64,000 nucleotides of DNA from assembly GCA_002069785.1 (NCBI GenBank), contig MWCA01000016.1, forward strand, positions 1-64,000, in the 5' to 3' direction. A program made the translations under genes and the position numbers. The notes under the pieces were generated by a model, which saw only the letters and a program-made list of their open reading frames with translations, had not been told where the DNA came from and ran no database searches. Source of the stretch: Lentisphaerae bacterium ADurb.Bin242 (GTDB taxonomy: Bacteria > Verrucomicrobiota > Lentisphaeria > Victivallales > UBA1829). The stretch's first letter is position 1; each line of letters opens with the position of its first letter. This document shows, one piece after another, positions 48,996 through 59,122 of the stretch.

Positions 48996-49256
48996 TTATT
49001 TCTTCTTGGAAGCGGCGGCGACCTGTTCGTTTTTCTGGAGAATTCCGGCGTCCAGAAGCTTGTCGATGAGCTGCTGCATGGAATTGAAGGCGGAAAGGAA
49101 ACCCTGCGGCGGCATGATGATGCGGATGGAGGGACGGGGTTCCGGAGCCTTGCCGTCTTCCGTGGGCTGAAGGGTCACGAAATCATAACGAACCATGCCG
49201 CCTGCGAAGTGAATCTGTCCGATTCCGTCTGCGAAAATTTCTTTTTTCTCGTCCAT
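48996..49256 (-). CDS. Small hypothetical protein, 86 aa
   Basis: The start at 49256 has AAGGAG directly upstream with six A as spacer. The protein (MDEKKEIFADGIGQIHFAGG, then MVRYDFVTLQP) has a beta-rich N-terminal half and a helix near the C-terminus (FNSMQQLIDKLLDAGIL) and ends AASKKK. It resembles small Lentisphaerae/Verrucomicrobia proteins of unknown function. A good promoter and a 5' leader hairpin precede it. Confidence 0.7.
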   Translation of the reverse strand: MDEKKEIFADGIGQIHFAGGMVRYDFVTLQPTEDGKAPEPRPSIRIIMPPQGFLSAFNSMQQLIDKLLDAGILQKNEQVAAASKKK

Positions 49257-49291
49257 TTTTTCTCCTTTTTGTAAAATGGATTTTTCTGTTC

Positions 49292-49352
49292 GTCCCGGAA
49301 CGGATTTCCGGGACATGTCTGGTATTATAACCGGGATTCCTCCGGTTTTCAA
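49292..49352 (-). promoter_or_regulatory. Promoter and 5' leader hairpin of the 86-aa gene
   Basis: On the minus strand TTGAAA (49352-49347), a 17-base spacer and TATAAT (49329-49324). The transcript would begin near 49317 and immediately fold GTCCCGGAA/TTCCGGGAC (49314-49292, 5-base loop), a structure that could protect the 5' end from decay. Confidence 0.65.
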
Positions 49353-49411
49353 CTCCCCGGCGGACAAACATGGAAAAAAACTTGTGTTTCAGGGAGGAAA
49401 CATGCCGCCGT

Positions 49412-51349
49412 TCAGCGCGGCTCTTCCGCAAGATGCGAAGCCAGGCCGGAGTGCCGGACGGTGGGAGTCCGGAGCGCCTGTTCCAGAATGCCGGGGTCGG
49501 ACCAGAGCGTCACCACCCGTTCCGCGCGGGTGATGGCCGTGTAGACCAGCTCCCGCGTGAGCACGGGACTTGCGCGGTCCGGGAGAATCGTCAGGACGTT
49601 GCGGAAGCCGGAGCCCTGGGACTTGTGGATCGTCATGGCGAACACCGTTTCGTTCTCGGGCAGTTCCGCCGCGGAGAGGAAACGGAAGGGGAGGGGAGCG
49701 TTCTCCCGGCTGTCCCGGAAGGCCGCGCAGAGACGTTCGTTCAGGGGATTGCGCCAGATCAGCCCCACGTCCCCGTTGTAAAGGTCCAGTTCGGGCGTGT
49801 TCCTCAGAATCATGACCGGCATTCCGGGGGTGAACCGGGCATGCATGCCCAGCCGTCCGCAGAGGATCGAATTGATGTTTTCCACGCCGTAAGACCCGTT
49901 CCGGACCGCGCAGAGGATGCGGAAGGAATCCAGCAGTTCAAAGGCGAACGCCAGCGACTCCATCGTTCCCTCCGAGGCGGCGGAGACCATGTCCGCCGGG
50001 GCAAATTTCTCCCCTGGACGGTTCCGGACTTCGAGAGTCCGGGCGAAGAATATTCGGACGAGCATTTCGTCCAGCTTTGCCGGAGGAGGCAAAGGCAGGG
50101 TCGTGAATTCCGGGACGGCGAGCGCCGCAATCCGGCGGGAAAGTTCTTCGACCGGCTTCCCGTCCTCCAGAGCGCGGATGTCCTCCGCAACGGACGAAAT
50201 GACCGGGGCGTCCTTGGAGCGGTAATTGACTTTGAGTTCGGCGATGTGCCCGGAGAGCGGGCGGTCGTCGGAGACCGTCGGGACCTGCCACGAGGTCTGG
50301 CGGCGAAACGCCTCCGCAAGCTCCGGCGGCAGAGTGTTGGCGGCGCCCGACGCGCAGAGGTCGGAGAGCACGGACCCCGCCTCGACGGACGCCAGTTGAT
50401 TTTTGTCGCCCAGCAGGAGAATCCGGGCGTCCGGACGGAGCGCCGCGAACAAATTGGCCATCAGCGGCAGGGAGATCATGGACGCCTCGTCCACCACCAC
50501 CAGGTCCGCCGGAAGCGGATTCTCTTCGTTGTAGAAATAACGGGTCGTAAAGCGTTTCGGCTTCAGCAACGAATGGATGGTCCTGCATGGAATCGAGAGC
50601 AGACGTTCCCGGAGGGCGGGCGCGCATTCGAGGTTCCGCACGCCCGACACGATGGAATCCTTCATACGCGCCTGCGCCTTGCCGGTCGGGGCGCAGAGGA
50701 AGATTTCGAGGGTCGGATTCTGTTCCAGTTCGAGCGCGAGAAGGGCGGTCACCACCGTGGTTTTTCCGGTGCCGGGACCGCCCGTGATGACCGAGAATGC
50801 GGAGCCGTGGGCAAGATAGACGGCCAGCTGCTGGAAATCGGTCGTGCCGCCCGGTTCGCCCTGCCGGAAATACGGGCTCAGGGAAGCCAGTTTGCCGGGC
50901 GCGAGCTCCGGGAGTTTCCGCGTCTGTCCGCGCCGTTTCCGGAGCTCCCCGATGATCCGGCTTTCGTAGACATAGTAGCGGTTCAGGTAAAGGCGTCCGT
51001 CCGGGTCCAGCACGAGGGGGGCGGACCCGGGCGGCGTCTCCGGCGGAACGGCCACCTGCCGGCGGAGTTCCGGCGCACGGAGCGCGTCCAGCCACTCGCC
51101 GAGAGGCGGCAGTCGGACCGTCCCGGCCGCTCCCGGCGGAAGTTCTTCCGGGAAGGACGTCTCCGCAAGGAGCCGGAGGTCGCAGCAGGAGTGTCCGGAG
51201 CGGACCGCGCGCGAGGCGAGGGCGGCCGCCGCGAAAAGAAGCGGGTTGTCTTTCTGTCCGACGGTTTTCAGGAGGAATTCCGCGAAGACGAGGTCGATGT
51301 TTTCAAACGCGCCCGGGGATTTCATCTGTTTGAGTTGTTCCGTTTTCAT
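49412..51349 (-). CDS. recD: Exodeoxyribonuclease V alpha subunit (RecD helicase), 645 aa
   Basis: SF1B helicase motifs are in order: Walker A GGPGTGKTT (190-198), VVVDEASMI, LLLGDKNQLASV, TIHKSQGSGF and VYTAITRAE. The length is close to E. coli RecD (about 608). RecD is the 5'-3' motor of the RecBCD nuclease that processes DNA ends for recombination and degrades foreign DNA. The ATG at 51349 lies four bases after the recB stop. It is last in a recC-recB-recD order. No ribosome site is obvious; coupling to recB is likely. Confidence 0.95.
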   Translation of the reverse strand: MKTEQLKQMKSPGAFENIDLVFAEFLLKTVGQKDNPLLFAAAALASRAVRSGHSCCDLRLLAETSFPEELPPGAAGTVRLPPLGEWLDALRAPELRRQVAVPPETPPGSAPLVLDPDGRLYLNRYYVYESRIIGELRKRRGQTRKLPELAPGKLASLSPYFRQGEPGGTTDFQQLAVYLAHGSAFSVITGGPGTGKTTVVTALLALELEQNPTLEIFLCAPTGKAQARMKDSIVSGVRNLECAPALRERLLSIPCRTIHSLLKPKRFTTRYFYNEENPLPADLVVVDEASMISLPLMANLFAALRPDARILLLGDKNQLASVEAGSVLSDLCASGAANTLPPELAEAFRRQTSWQVPTVSDDRPLSGHIAELKVNYRSKDAPVISSVAEDIRALEDGKPVEELSRRIAALAVPEFTTLPLPPPAKLDEMLVRIFFARTLEVRNRPGEKFAPADMVSAASEGTMESLAFAFELLDSFRILCAVRNGSYGVENINSILCGRLGMHARFTPGMPVMILRNTPELDLYNGDVGLIWRNPLNERLCAAFRDSRENAPLPFRFLSAAELPENETVFAMTIHKSQGSGFRNVLTILPDRASPVLTRELVYTAITRAERVVTLWSDPGILEQALRTPTVRHSGLASHLAEEPR

Positions 51350-51353
51350 GCGT

Positions 51354-54300
51354 TCACCCGAGGATTTTTTCCAGTTCCAGGACCAGTTCGTACGGCGGAC
51401 GGTCGAAAAAGATGCCGCGTCCGGGCGCTTCGGGCGAAATTCCCCGCAGGAAGAAGTAGAAGACGCCACCGAAGAGACGCTCGTAATCTTCTTTCGTGAA
51501 GGAGCCGTTGCGGAGCCGGAGGTATTTGAAGACCGCGACGGAATAGATCATATACTGAAGCGGATAGAAGTGTTTCATCATTTCGCGTTTCAGTCCCTCC
51601 GGCTGGAAATGGGAGAGCCGCCCCTTGAGCTTGTTGGATTTCCAGTCGGCAAGATAGATTTTCCCGTTGTGCCGGAACAGGAGATCGATGAAACCCGTGA
51701 GATAGCCGCCGGAGAAATGAAGGTCCCATTCGCCGTTCCCTCCGCTTTCTCCGAAGGTCTGTTCCAGATGCTCCCGGAGAATGTTCCGCACGGAGGAGGT
51801 CCGGAAGGGAGCCTTGAACCGGTAGCAGAATTCCAGTTCGGAAAGACGGTTTTCCCGCGAAACGGACGAAAGCGTGAAGGGGACAGTCTCCCGCGGCGGG
51901 TGCAAGGGGGCGGACAGCAGGTTCCGGACCATCCCGCAGGTGAGGTCGAGCGTCGGATCGTCTTTCGGCAGACCGAAGGATTCGAGTTTTTTCTGGGCGG
52001 TCGATCGAAGGTCCGGGTTTTCGAGGTTGTGAAAGTCGACGGCTTCCAGCAGTTCGTGCCAGGCGTTGCCGGTGTTGCGGCCTCCGGGAATTTCGAAAAT
52101 TCCTTCCGCGCTTTCCGGTTCCCCCTCTTCGTCCTCCGCATCGAAGTCGTAAGGGAGTTCCTGCGAATGCCCCTGCGGAGTCATGCCGGAATAGCTGGTG
52201 AAGCGCCAGTCGGAATCCGGTCTGCCGGACCACCCGCGGAACGGAAGCAGGGGGATGCTCTCCCGGGAAGGAACGTAAACGCCGTCCGCGGCCGTTTCCG
52301 GAATGCGCTGGGACGGGGGGATCGCGGCCAGCGGTGTGCCGGTGACGGTCCCGAAGGCGCTCCGGATTCCATCCATGGAAGGGAGTTCGTTCAGGTGGCG
52401 GAGGGAAAAGAGCCAGTCCAGCGCGGTGTTCTTCGTCTTGCAGTCGCCCCAGTAGACGTAACAGGCGTATTTGGCGCGGGTGAACGCCACATACGCGAGC
52501 CGGAGCAGTTCCTGAAGCCGTTCCGCCTGGGCGAGCGCCGTGGAGCGCGGATCGCCGGTAAGGTCGCGTTCGATCACGCCGTCTTCGCGGTGGTAGTTTT
52601 CCGCATGCTTCTCCATGTTCATGGAATAAAGGGCGGGGAGCATGACCACGGGGAATTCCAGCCCCTTGCTTTTGTGGATGGTCAGGATGGTGACGGCGGC
52701 ACGGTCGGTTTCGAGCAGGGTTTCCATCTCCTCCGACTGTTCGGAACGGGTGTCCGGACAGCGCTGTTTCGCCAGATAATGGAGAAGGCCTGTCACGGAA
52801 AGGGAGTTGGCGGAGCTTTCCTTGTGGAGGAGTTCGCGCAGATGAAGCAGATCGGTCAGGATGCGTTCGCCGTCCGGAAGCCGGAGCAGGCGTTCCCGGA
52901 CCCGGAACACCAGCAGCATTTCGTGAAACATTTCGATGAAGGAGCCATGCCGCCATTGGTTGGAAAGAAGCGACAGTTTTTCCTGGACCCCGTCCAGCGG
53001 GAGCGGCGCAGAGGTGTCGGCGTGGATCCGGATCAGGTCTTCCGTGGAATAGCCGAGAAGGATGCTCTGCATGGCGTCGGCGGCGGCCCGTCCGTCCGAC
53101 GGCGCGGCGACGGCCGGCAGGACGCGTTCAAGTTCGGCCGCGGCAACGGAGTCGAAGACATTTCCCGTGCGCGGAATGACCGAAGGAATCCGCAGACGGG
53201 ACAGTTCGGCCTTCATCATCTCTCCTTCATATCCGTTAAAGACCAGCACGGCGAAGTCGTTCGGCCGCAACGGACGCACGGAATCGCCGTCGGGACGCTG
53301 GATTTGAGGGGACTGGAGAAGGCGCAGAATATCGGCGGCGCAAGTGCGCAGGGCGCGTTCCCTGAGCGCGGAGACACTGAGCGGGGCGTCGGATTCGAGG
53401 AAGGAGAATTTCAGCGGACGGGAAATTTCAACTCCGTTTTCGAGCAGTCCCCGGCGTTTCTGTCCGTCTTCAAGGATGGGGGCGAAGACTTCCGGATATT
53501 CGATCTCCGGGTCGGCGAACGGGAAGGGATGCTTCCGGAAAATCTCGTTGACCGCCTCGATCATGGGGGCGGAGGAACGGTAGTTGTCGGTCAACTGGTA
53601 TGGAACGCCTCCGGCGGCTTCGCATTCGCGGACGGCCCGGCGGTAGGTGGCGATGTCGCCGCCCCGGAACGCATAAATGGCCTGCCGGGGATCCCCGACA
53701 AGGAACAGCGCGGGCTCTTCCCGCTCCGCGAAAAGCGCATGGAAGGTTTCATACTGGACCGGGTCGGTGTCCTGGAATTCATCGATGACCGCGACCGCGA
53801 ATTTTTTGCGGATGGCGGGCGCCAGACGGCTGTCCGGGCGGAGCACGGAGTCCCGGACGCGGGTGAGCAGATCATCGAAGGTCTGGAAGTTTTCGCGCGC
53901 TTTCTGCTCTTCGAGTTTGCGCTTCACGAATTCCGCGGCGGTCAGGGGCAGGGCTGTTTTGTAAAGAGCCAGCCGGGATTCCAGGTTTCCGGCTTCTTGA
54001 AAGAAGGGATTCCGCAATTCCTCCGCCAGCAGCATGACATTCTCTTTTTTCTTCTTGTTCGCATACCGGGAGATTTTTTCCGGCGAACAGGCCAGCAGAA
54101 CTTCCAGCACTCCGTAAAGCATGCCTGTCCGGGTCCAGTTTCCGAGGACTTTTCCCATTTCTTCACGGACCTCCGGCGCGTATTCCTTGTTCAGCGCCGC
54201 GCAGAGTTTCGTGAGCACGCCCGGACGGTACAGCGCGCGGAGTTTGCCGATGCTTTCCGCGATCCGGGCGTGGTATCCGTCCAGCGAATATTTCTCCGGG

Positions 54301-54938
54301 AGAATGGTTTTGAGGTGGAGATCGCTCCGGGCGATGATCCCGCGAACCAGCGGAAACGCGGATTCCGCGGTGAACCGGATGCTCTTCCGGAGCTCGGAAC
54401 GAAGGCCGTCGGGGTCCTCCGGATAAAATTCCGTCCGCACGAAATCAGTGAGAACCGCCCGGACAAGACTGTCCTGGTCGGTCTTGATTTCCGTGTTGAA
54501 AAGGACGCCGCTTTCGAAGGCGTATTCGGAAAGCATCCTCTGGCAGAAGCCGTGGATGGTGGCGATCATGGCCGCGTCGAAATCCAGGAGCGCATCGCGG
54601 AGACGCTTCCGGATCTCGGGTTCCGGAACCGTTTTGCGGACGCGTCCGACGATTCTTTCCAGACGGGAGCGCTCCTCGTCCGGAATCGCTTCCGGGTTCT
54701 CGAGGAACGCGTCGGCGTCATGAAGAATCCGGCGGATGCGGTCTTTCAGTTCGGCGGTGGCGGCCTCGGTGAAGGTCATCACCAGAATCGACTGCACCGG
54801 AAGGGCCCGCTCGATGACGAAACGCAGAAACAGATTCTGGATGTTATAGGTTTTTCCCGTGCCTGCGGCGGCCTCGATCATACAGACTCCGGACAGGGGG
54901 CAGTCGGACGATTCCAGTTTCGGCGGATTCTTATTCAT
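51354..54938 (-). CDS. recB: Exodeoxyribonuclease V beta subunit (RecB), 1194 aa
   Basis: UvrD-type helicase motifs are clear: AAAGTGKT (23-30), MTFTEAATAEL, AVIDEFQDTDPVQ, LVGDPRQAIYAFRGGD, DNYRSSAPMI, TIHKSKGLEFPVV and RLAYVAFTRAKYA. The C-terminal RecB nuclease domain contains GGYLTGFIDLLF and YLADWKSNKLKG with the catalytic Asp-x-Lys. The length matches E. coli RecB (1180). It provides the 3'-5' helicase and the single nuclease of the complex. Its ATG overlaps the recC stop by eight bases. Confidence 0.97.
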   Translation of the reverse strand: MNKNPPKLESSDCPLSGVCMIEAAAGTGKTYNIQNLFLRFVIERALPVQSILVMTFTEAATAELKDRIRRILHDADAFLENPEAIPDEERSRLERIVGRVRKTVPEPEIRKRLRDALLDFDAAMIATIHGFCQRMLSEYAFESGVLFNTEIKTDQDSLVRAVLTDFVRTEFYPEDPDGLRSELRKSIRFTAESAFPLVRGIIARSDLHLKTILPEKYSLDGYHARIAESIGKLRALYRPGVLTKLCAALNKEYAPEVREEMGKVLGNWTRTGMLYGVLEVLLACSPEKISRYANKKKKENVMLLAEELRNPFFQEAGNLESRLALYKTALPLTAAEFVKRKLEEQKARENFQTFDDLLTRVRDSVLRPDSRLAPAIRKKFAVAVIDEFQDTDPVQYETFHALFAEREEPALFLVGDPRQAIYAFRGGDIATYRRAVRECEAAGGVPYQLTDNYRSSAPMIEAVNEIFRKHPFPFADPEIEYPEVFAPILEDGQKRRGLLENGVEISRPLKFSFLESDAPLSVSALRERALRTCAADILRLLQSPQIQRPDGDSVRPLRPNDFAVLVFNGYEGEMMKAELSRLRIPSVIPRTGNVFDSVAAAELERVLPAVAAPSDGRAAADAMQSILLGYSTEDLIRIHADTSAPLPLDGVQEKLSLLSNQWRHGSFIEMFHEMLLVFRVRERLLRLPDGERILTDLLHLRELLHKESSANSLSVTGLLHYLAKQRCPDTRSEQSEEMETLLETDRAAVTILTIHKSKGLEFPVVMLPALYSMNMEKHAENYHREDGVIERDLTGDPRSTALAQAERLQELLRLAYVAFTRAKYACYVYWGDCKTKNTALDWLFSLRHLNELPSMDGIRSAFGTVTGTPLAAIPPSQRIPETAADGVYVPSRESIPLLPFRGWSGRPDSDWRFTSYSGMTPQGHSQELPYDFDAEDEEGEPESAEGIFEIPGGRNTGNAWHELLEAVDFHNLENPDLRSTAQKKLESFGLPKDDPTLDLTCGMVRNLLSAPLHPPRETVPFTLSSVSRENRLSELEFCYRFKAPFRTSSVRNILREHLEQTFGESGGNGEWDLHFSGGYLTGFIDLLFRHNGKIYLADWKSNKLKGRLSHFQPEGLKREMMKHFYPLQYMIYSVAVFKYLRLRNGSFTKEDYERLFGGVFYFFLRGISPEAPGRGIFFDRPPYELVLELEKILG

Positions 54939-57900
54939 AGGTCAGTTCTCCGTTCCGGAGGAAGGAGAAGAAACTCTCCGCCGTCTCCGCGAATTCCTCC
55001 TGAAACGCCTGCGATTGGAAATCTTCCGGCGAAAACAGCTTTGCGACCGGGTCCTCCGCATAGTCTCCCCCGCACTTCAGAAGGCCCTCTTCCATGTAGG
55101 TCGAGTCAAAGGCTCTTTCCGCCGCCTTGAACTTCTTTTCTCCCTCGCCCGGAGTGTCGGCATACGCGAATGAGGCCTCCGGGAAGAAGGGCAGGGGGAC
55201 CGCAAGCCCTTTCCGGTAAAGCTCCAGCAGAAGGACGAGGCGTTTCCGGGCCTCCTCTCCGCCGATGGGCGAAAGCCGGATGGTTTTAGCCTCGGCGTGA
55301 TCCCATGCGAAGGAACCGGCTTCCTCCGGGTCCGGCGCGGCCGCACACAGCAGCAGATGCCGGACATACAGCCGGATCCGGTCTTTGGCCTTGAATTTGG
55401 CGAAGCGGCAGTAATATTGCCCGGCGCCGTCCGGCTGGGCCGCAACCGGTCCGGCGATCTCGATTCCGCCGAGGCGCAGACGGATCATGAACGGGCGGTT
55501 CAAGGCCAGTTTTTCAAGCCAGATTCCGGGCAGTCTTTCCATCTTGAGCACGGCATTCCGGAAAAGGTTTTTTCCCGTGCCGGAAACCGGAAGGCGGTTG
55601 GTCTTCCGCAGAAGACCGAACTGCTGTTCCTCCCCGAGCCCGTGGACTGTCCAACGGCCGACGGCGCTTTTCAACTGATAGGCTTCCAGCGACCCCAGCT
55701 CGAACGGCTCCTCGTCCGAAACCGGCGGCTCCTCGTCGAAGCGCCGGCCGATTCCCGCGGCGGAGAGCAGAAACGCGGCGGACGTGTTCAGGAAGAAGCG
55801 CTCCAGTTCTTCCGGCGATACGGTTTCCGGCAGAGACGGCGCGGGTTCGCCTTCCTTGCGCGGGAGCAATTTTTCCCGGCAGGGGAGTTCCGGCTTGGGC
55901 GGCGGATTGCGGAGCGTTTCCTCCAGCGCGGCGCAGGCTTCGTAGTCCGGTTTCGAGAAGGAAAGAAGCGGCGTGTCCGCGCGGAAGTAATCCGGATCGA
56001 ACGCCTGGAGCTTGTGCCGGGTCTCGAAGGAGGCGCCCGGAAACGTGGCTTGAAGCGTGTCCAGAAGCTCGGCCAGGGGCACGGCGGGCGGGTATTTCTC
56101 ATTGTTCTTGTTGTCGGCTCCGCGATAGAACAGCAGGAGGTGCCGCCGCGCGGCGAGAAGAAGTTCCAGGAAGAGATAACGGTCCTCCAGCGTCCGGGAG
56201 CGGTCCAGACGGCATTGCTCCGGCGGGATCAGGTTGAAGCCGACCGGGAAGTCGCGCCGGGGGAACGCTCCGTCGTCCAGCCCGAGCACCGCGACGGTCT
56301 TCATCGGAATGCTCCGCATGGGGACCAGTGAACAGAAGGTGATTTTTCCCCGCAGGAACGGTTCCGCCGAAGGCATCGGCGCCATGCGGCTCTCCAGCAC
56401 ATACAGCATCAGCTCCGGTGGCAAAGGGAAGGGCAGGGAGACCCGCCGGTCAATTTCCGCGAGATTCTGAAGCGTTTTCCGGATGGCGCTGATTTCCTGA
56501 TATGCTTCGTCGTCCGCCTCGAAAAAGGTATCCAGAACCGTTTTGAGGTCATTGCACCAGTTTTCCAGCGGACGGGGCGCGGAAAGGGTTTGCTTCAGGC
56601 GGAAAAGGTCTTCCAGAAAGCGGCAGAAGTTTCCGATGAGTTCGCCGTCCGCGCCTTCCGCCGCGTCGAACGGAAAGATCGCGTCGTCGGCCTGGGAGAA
56701 CTCGTCGGGGGCGACCGCATACCCCAGCACCAGACGTTCCAGCCCCTGTTTCCAGGAAAATTCGTCGAAGGCGATGCCGCACAACTCTTCCCGGTTCTGT
56801 GCGTCGATTCCCCACCGGATTCCGAGCGAGGATACCCAGTGGCGCAGTTTTTCCAGATCCTTGTCCGAGAAATGTCCTTTCGCCGAGATGGCCGGATGTT
56901 CCAGCAGATTGAATACGGCGGATGTTTCGAACTTCCCCAGCGGTGTTTTCAGCAGTTCCAGAAAGGCGTCGGCGCAGCGGTTGGTCTTCCGGATGCTGCG
57001 GTCCGAGAAGGCATACAGTCCTTTCAGCGGACCCGTGCCGAACACGGCGTTGATGTAGGGTTCGAACAGCGTGATGTCCGGCGCCATGACGAGGATGTCG
57101 CGCGGCTGGAGGGAACCGTCTTCCAGCAATCGGAGCAGCCGGTCGTGAAGCACTTCCACCTGGCGCAGTTCGCTGTGACAGCAGTGAACCGAAACACTGT
57201 CATCTTCCGGCGGCGGAACCGGAAGCGGCGGCCCCGAGAAAGGGGAGGGAATCGCGGACCGGGAAAGGTTCAGCAGAATGTCCTGCTGAATCGTGTGGAG
57301 AACGGGACCGGGTTTGGGGATGCCCTGTTCGGCGGGGGCGTCGGGGACCGTGAAGTCTTCAAAGGCCGAAACGGGTTCGATTCCCTCCATGTCCGGCAGT
57401 TCCATCATGAACCGGAAAAATTCGCGCCCCTGTTTTCCGAGCGATGCCAGAAGCGGGTTTCCCTGGGAAAGCTCGTCCGGATTTTCCCCGGTCCGGCGGC
57501 TGATCCGGAGGGCCTCCTTCCGGGTATAAGCGTCGCTCCAGTATTCGGCGCACGGATTCAGATAAAAAAAATGGACTTCGGTAAAACGTGACAGTTGTAC
57601 GAAAAACCGGAAGTAGACCGGCGCCATCGCGCTGATCCCGAAGACGGAGACCCGTTTCAGGTACAGACCCCTGGGAGGGTTCCGAAGGTCCTCGAACCAA
57701 CGGAAAAACACATCGGGGCCGGGCGAAGATTCCGCCAGCTCGAGGTAAAGACGCGCCTGCCACCCGCCGGAGTGAGCCGCCCCTCTCCTCCATTGTTCCA
57801 GCATGTCGCCGTGATAGATCTGATACTGGTCGAAAAGGCCGGCGATTTTTTCGGACAGCTGGAAGGTTCGCAGCGCGGTGTTTTCGGCGGAAAGATAAGA

Positions 57901-58242
57901 GCGCAGTTCGGGGTAGCGCTCCGGCGATTCGGAAAGCGTTTGGAAGATTCGCCATGTCATGACTTCCTGCGACATCATTTCCAGCGTGTTGTGAAAGTCT
58001 TCCTCCGGGAACGCCTTTTCCAGCACGGACAGGATGAACGTGTTCAAGAACGGGAATTTCAAGTTGGCCGCGACCGGCGCTTTTTCTCCGAGCACCAGCT
58101 TCAGCCACGCCGCCATTCCCTGGGTCTGGACGACCACCGTCTCCGGGGTGAACAAATCGCCCTCCGGACGGAGATAAATTCTCTCCGCCAGTCTTTCTGC
58201 CAGGATTTCCGCCTTGTTCGATGAATACAGATGAAATCCCAT
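54931..58242 (-). CDS. recC: Exodeoxyribonuclease V gamma subunit (RecC), 1103 aa
   Basis: The start MGFHLYSSNKAEILAERLAE at 58242 matches the conserved RecC N-terminus; the frame beyond it overlaps the phosphatase gene. Other RecC blocks are VVQTQGMAAWLKL, FPFLNTFI, RIFQTL, FSDRSIRKTN, MRSIPMKTVAVLGLDDGAFPR, DRYLFLELLLAARRHLLLFYRG and DAFLELL. The length fits E. coli RecC (1122). RecC is the helicase-like, catalytically inactive subunit that recognises Chi. The gene starts 11 bases after the phosphatase stop. Confidence 0.95.
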   Translation of the reverse strand: MGFHLYSSNKAEILAERLAERIYLRPEGDLFTPETVVVQTQGMAAWLKLVLGEKAPVAANLKFPFLNTFILSVLEKAFPEEDFHNTLEMMSQEVMTWRIFQTLSESPERYPELRSYLSAENTALRTFQLSEKIAGLFDQYQIYHGDMLEQWRRGAAHSGGWQARLYLELAESSPGPDVFFRWFEDLRNPPRGLYLKRVSVFGISAMAPVYFRFFVQLSRFTEVHFFYLNPCAEYWSDAYTRKEALRISRRTGENPDELSQGNPLLASLGKQGREFFRFMMELPDMEGIEPVSAFEDFTVPDAPAEQGIPKPGPVLHTIQQDILLNLSRSAIPSPFSGPPLPVPPPEDDSVSVHCCHSELRQVEVLHDRLLRLLEDGSLQPRDILVMAPDITLFEPYINAVFGTGPLKGLYAFSDRSIRKTNRCADAFLELLKTPLGKFETSAVFNLLEHPAISAKGHFSDKDLEKLRHWVSSLGIRWGIDAQNREELCGIAFDEFSWKQGLERLVLGYAVAPDEFSQADDAIFPFDAAEGADGELIGNFCRFLEDLFRLKQTLSAPRPLENWCNDLKTVLDTFFEADDEAYQEISAIRKTLQNLAEIDRRVSLPFPLPPELMLYVLESRMAPMPSAEPFLRGKITFCSLVPMRSIPMKTVAVLGLDDGAFPRRDFPVGFNLIPPEQCRLDRSRTLEDRYLFLELLLAARRHLLLFYRGADNKNNEKYPPAVPLAELLDTLQATFPGASFETRHKLQAFDPDYFRADTPLLSFSKPDYEACAALEETLRNPPPKPELPCREKLLPRKEGEPAPSLPETVSPEELERFFLNTSAAFLLSAAGIGRRFDEEPPVSDEEPFELGSLEAYQLKSAVGRWTVHGLGEEQQFGLLRKTNRLPVSGTGKNLFRNAVLKMERLPGIWLEKLALNRPFMIRLRLGGIEIAGPVAAQPDGAGQYYCRFAKFKAKDRIRLYVRHLLLCAAAPDPEEAGSFAWDHAEAKTIRLSPIGGEEARKRLVLLLELYRKGLAVPLPFFPEASFAYADTPGEGEKKFKAAERAFDSTYMEEGLLKCGGDYAEDPVAKLFSPEDFQSQAFQEEFAETAESFFSFLRNGELTYE

Positions 58243-58253
58243 AGGCTCTCGAC

Positions 58254-59111
58254 TCACTTCGGCTCTCGGCTTCGGATCCGGTAGTAATGGTTGACCAGCA
58301 TGTCTTCGGGAATGTTGCTGCCGTGCGCCCCGTGCGTCTCGTCGACGGCATGGCCGCCGTGGTCGGGCACGAACGCCAGCACCCGGTGGAACTTCCTCCA
58401 ATGAATATCCATGTCTTCGGCCAGTTGCACAAACCGTTCCGCCGCGAGCTGCGCCTGTCCTGCGGCCGCCTCCGAAAACGGCCCGGTCTTGTGCATGACG
58501 GCATCATAGCCGGTCATGTAGCAGACGATCAGGTCGTAATCGGAATGCGCCATCAGTTCACGGGCGCACCGGAAGGATTTCTCATCCGTGCGGAAAGAAT
58601 AATAATCGATCGCGCGTTCGCGGAAAATTTTGTCAATGCTGCACCCGTTGACCGCCGCAATGGCGACATTTTTTCCGTTTTTGGCAAAGACGTCGAAAAG
58701 AGTTTCGATTTTAATGACCGGCTTCTCATACTGCTGAATTCCGTGGACGGCGGGCGACGCTCCCGTAAAGATCGTCCCGTAGCAGACCGGCGTCACGCTC
58801 GGCATGACTGCGGACGACAAAATCCGGAGTCCCGCCGTCCGCTGAATCTTTTCAAAGTCGGCCGTGTAATGTTTCCGCTGGGATTCGCCGAGCGCATCGG
58901 CGCAGAAAAGCAGAACCTTTTCCGTGAGACCTTCGCCGTCCATCAGCTTGCCGGCATGGTCGACCACCTCGGCGATGGGGGTGCCGCCGTTCCGGTCGGG
59001 AGCGGGAAGCCCGCAAAGCCGGCAGACCGTCGGGGCAAGATCCCCGATGGAGGCGTCGGTTCGATACTGCTTTTTAAAGAGTTCAAGGCCGTCCGTACTT
59101 TCCTGAAACAT
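58254..59111 (-). CDS. Alkaline-phosphatase-superfamily phosphodiesterase/phosphatase, 285 aa
   Basis: The start MFQESTDG at 59111 has AGGAG nine bases upstream. Metal and nucleophile motifs of the nucleotide pyrophosphatase branch are present: CADALGES, MPSVTPVCYGTIFTG with the candidate nucleophile Thr, TGYDAVMH and PDHGGH. The N-terminal 60 residues (DLAPTVCRLCGLPAP) resemble a block usually found near the C-terminus of sulfatase-like relatives. No signal peptide. It lies between the sugar isomerase and recC with 11-base gaps, so all five genes are likely co-transcribed. Substrate unknown. Confidence 0.85.
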   Translation of the reverse strand: MFQESTDGLELFKKQYRTDASIGDLAPTVCRLCGLPAPDRNGGTPIAEVVDHAGKLMDGEGLTEKVLLFCADALGESQRKHYTADFEKIQRTAGLRILSSAVMPSVTPVCYGTIFTGASPAVHGIQQYEKPVIKIETLFDVFAKNGKNVAIAAVNGCSIDKIFRERAIDYYSFRTDEKSFRCARELMAHSDYDLIVCYMTGYDAVMHKTGPFSEAAAGQAQLAAERFVQLAEDMDIHWRKFHRVLAFVPDHGGHAVDETHGAHGSNIPEDMLVNHYYRIRSREPK

Positions 59112-59122
59112 GGGAAATCTCC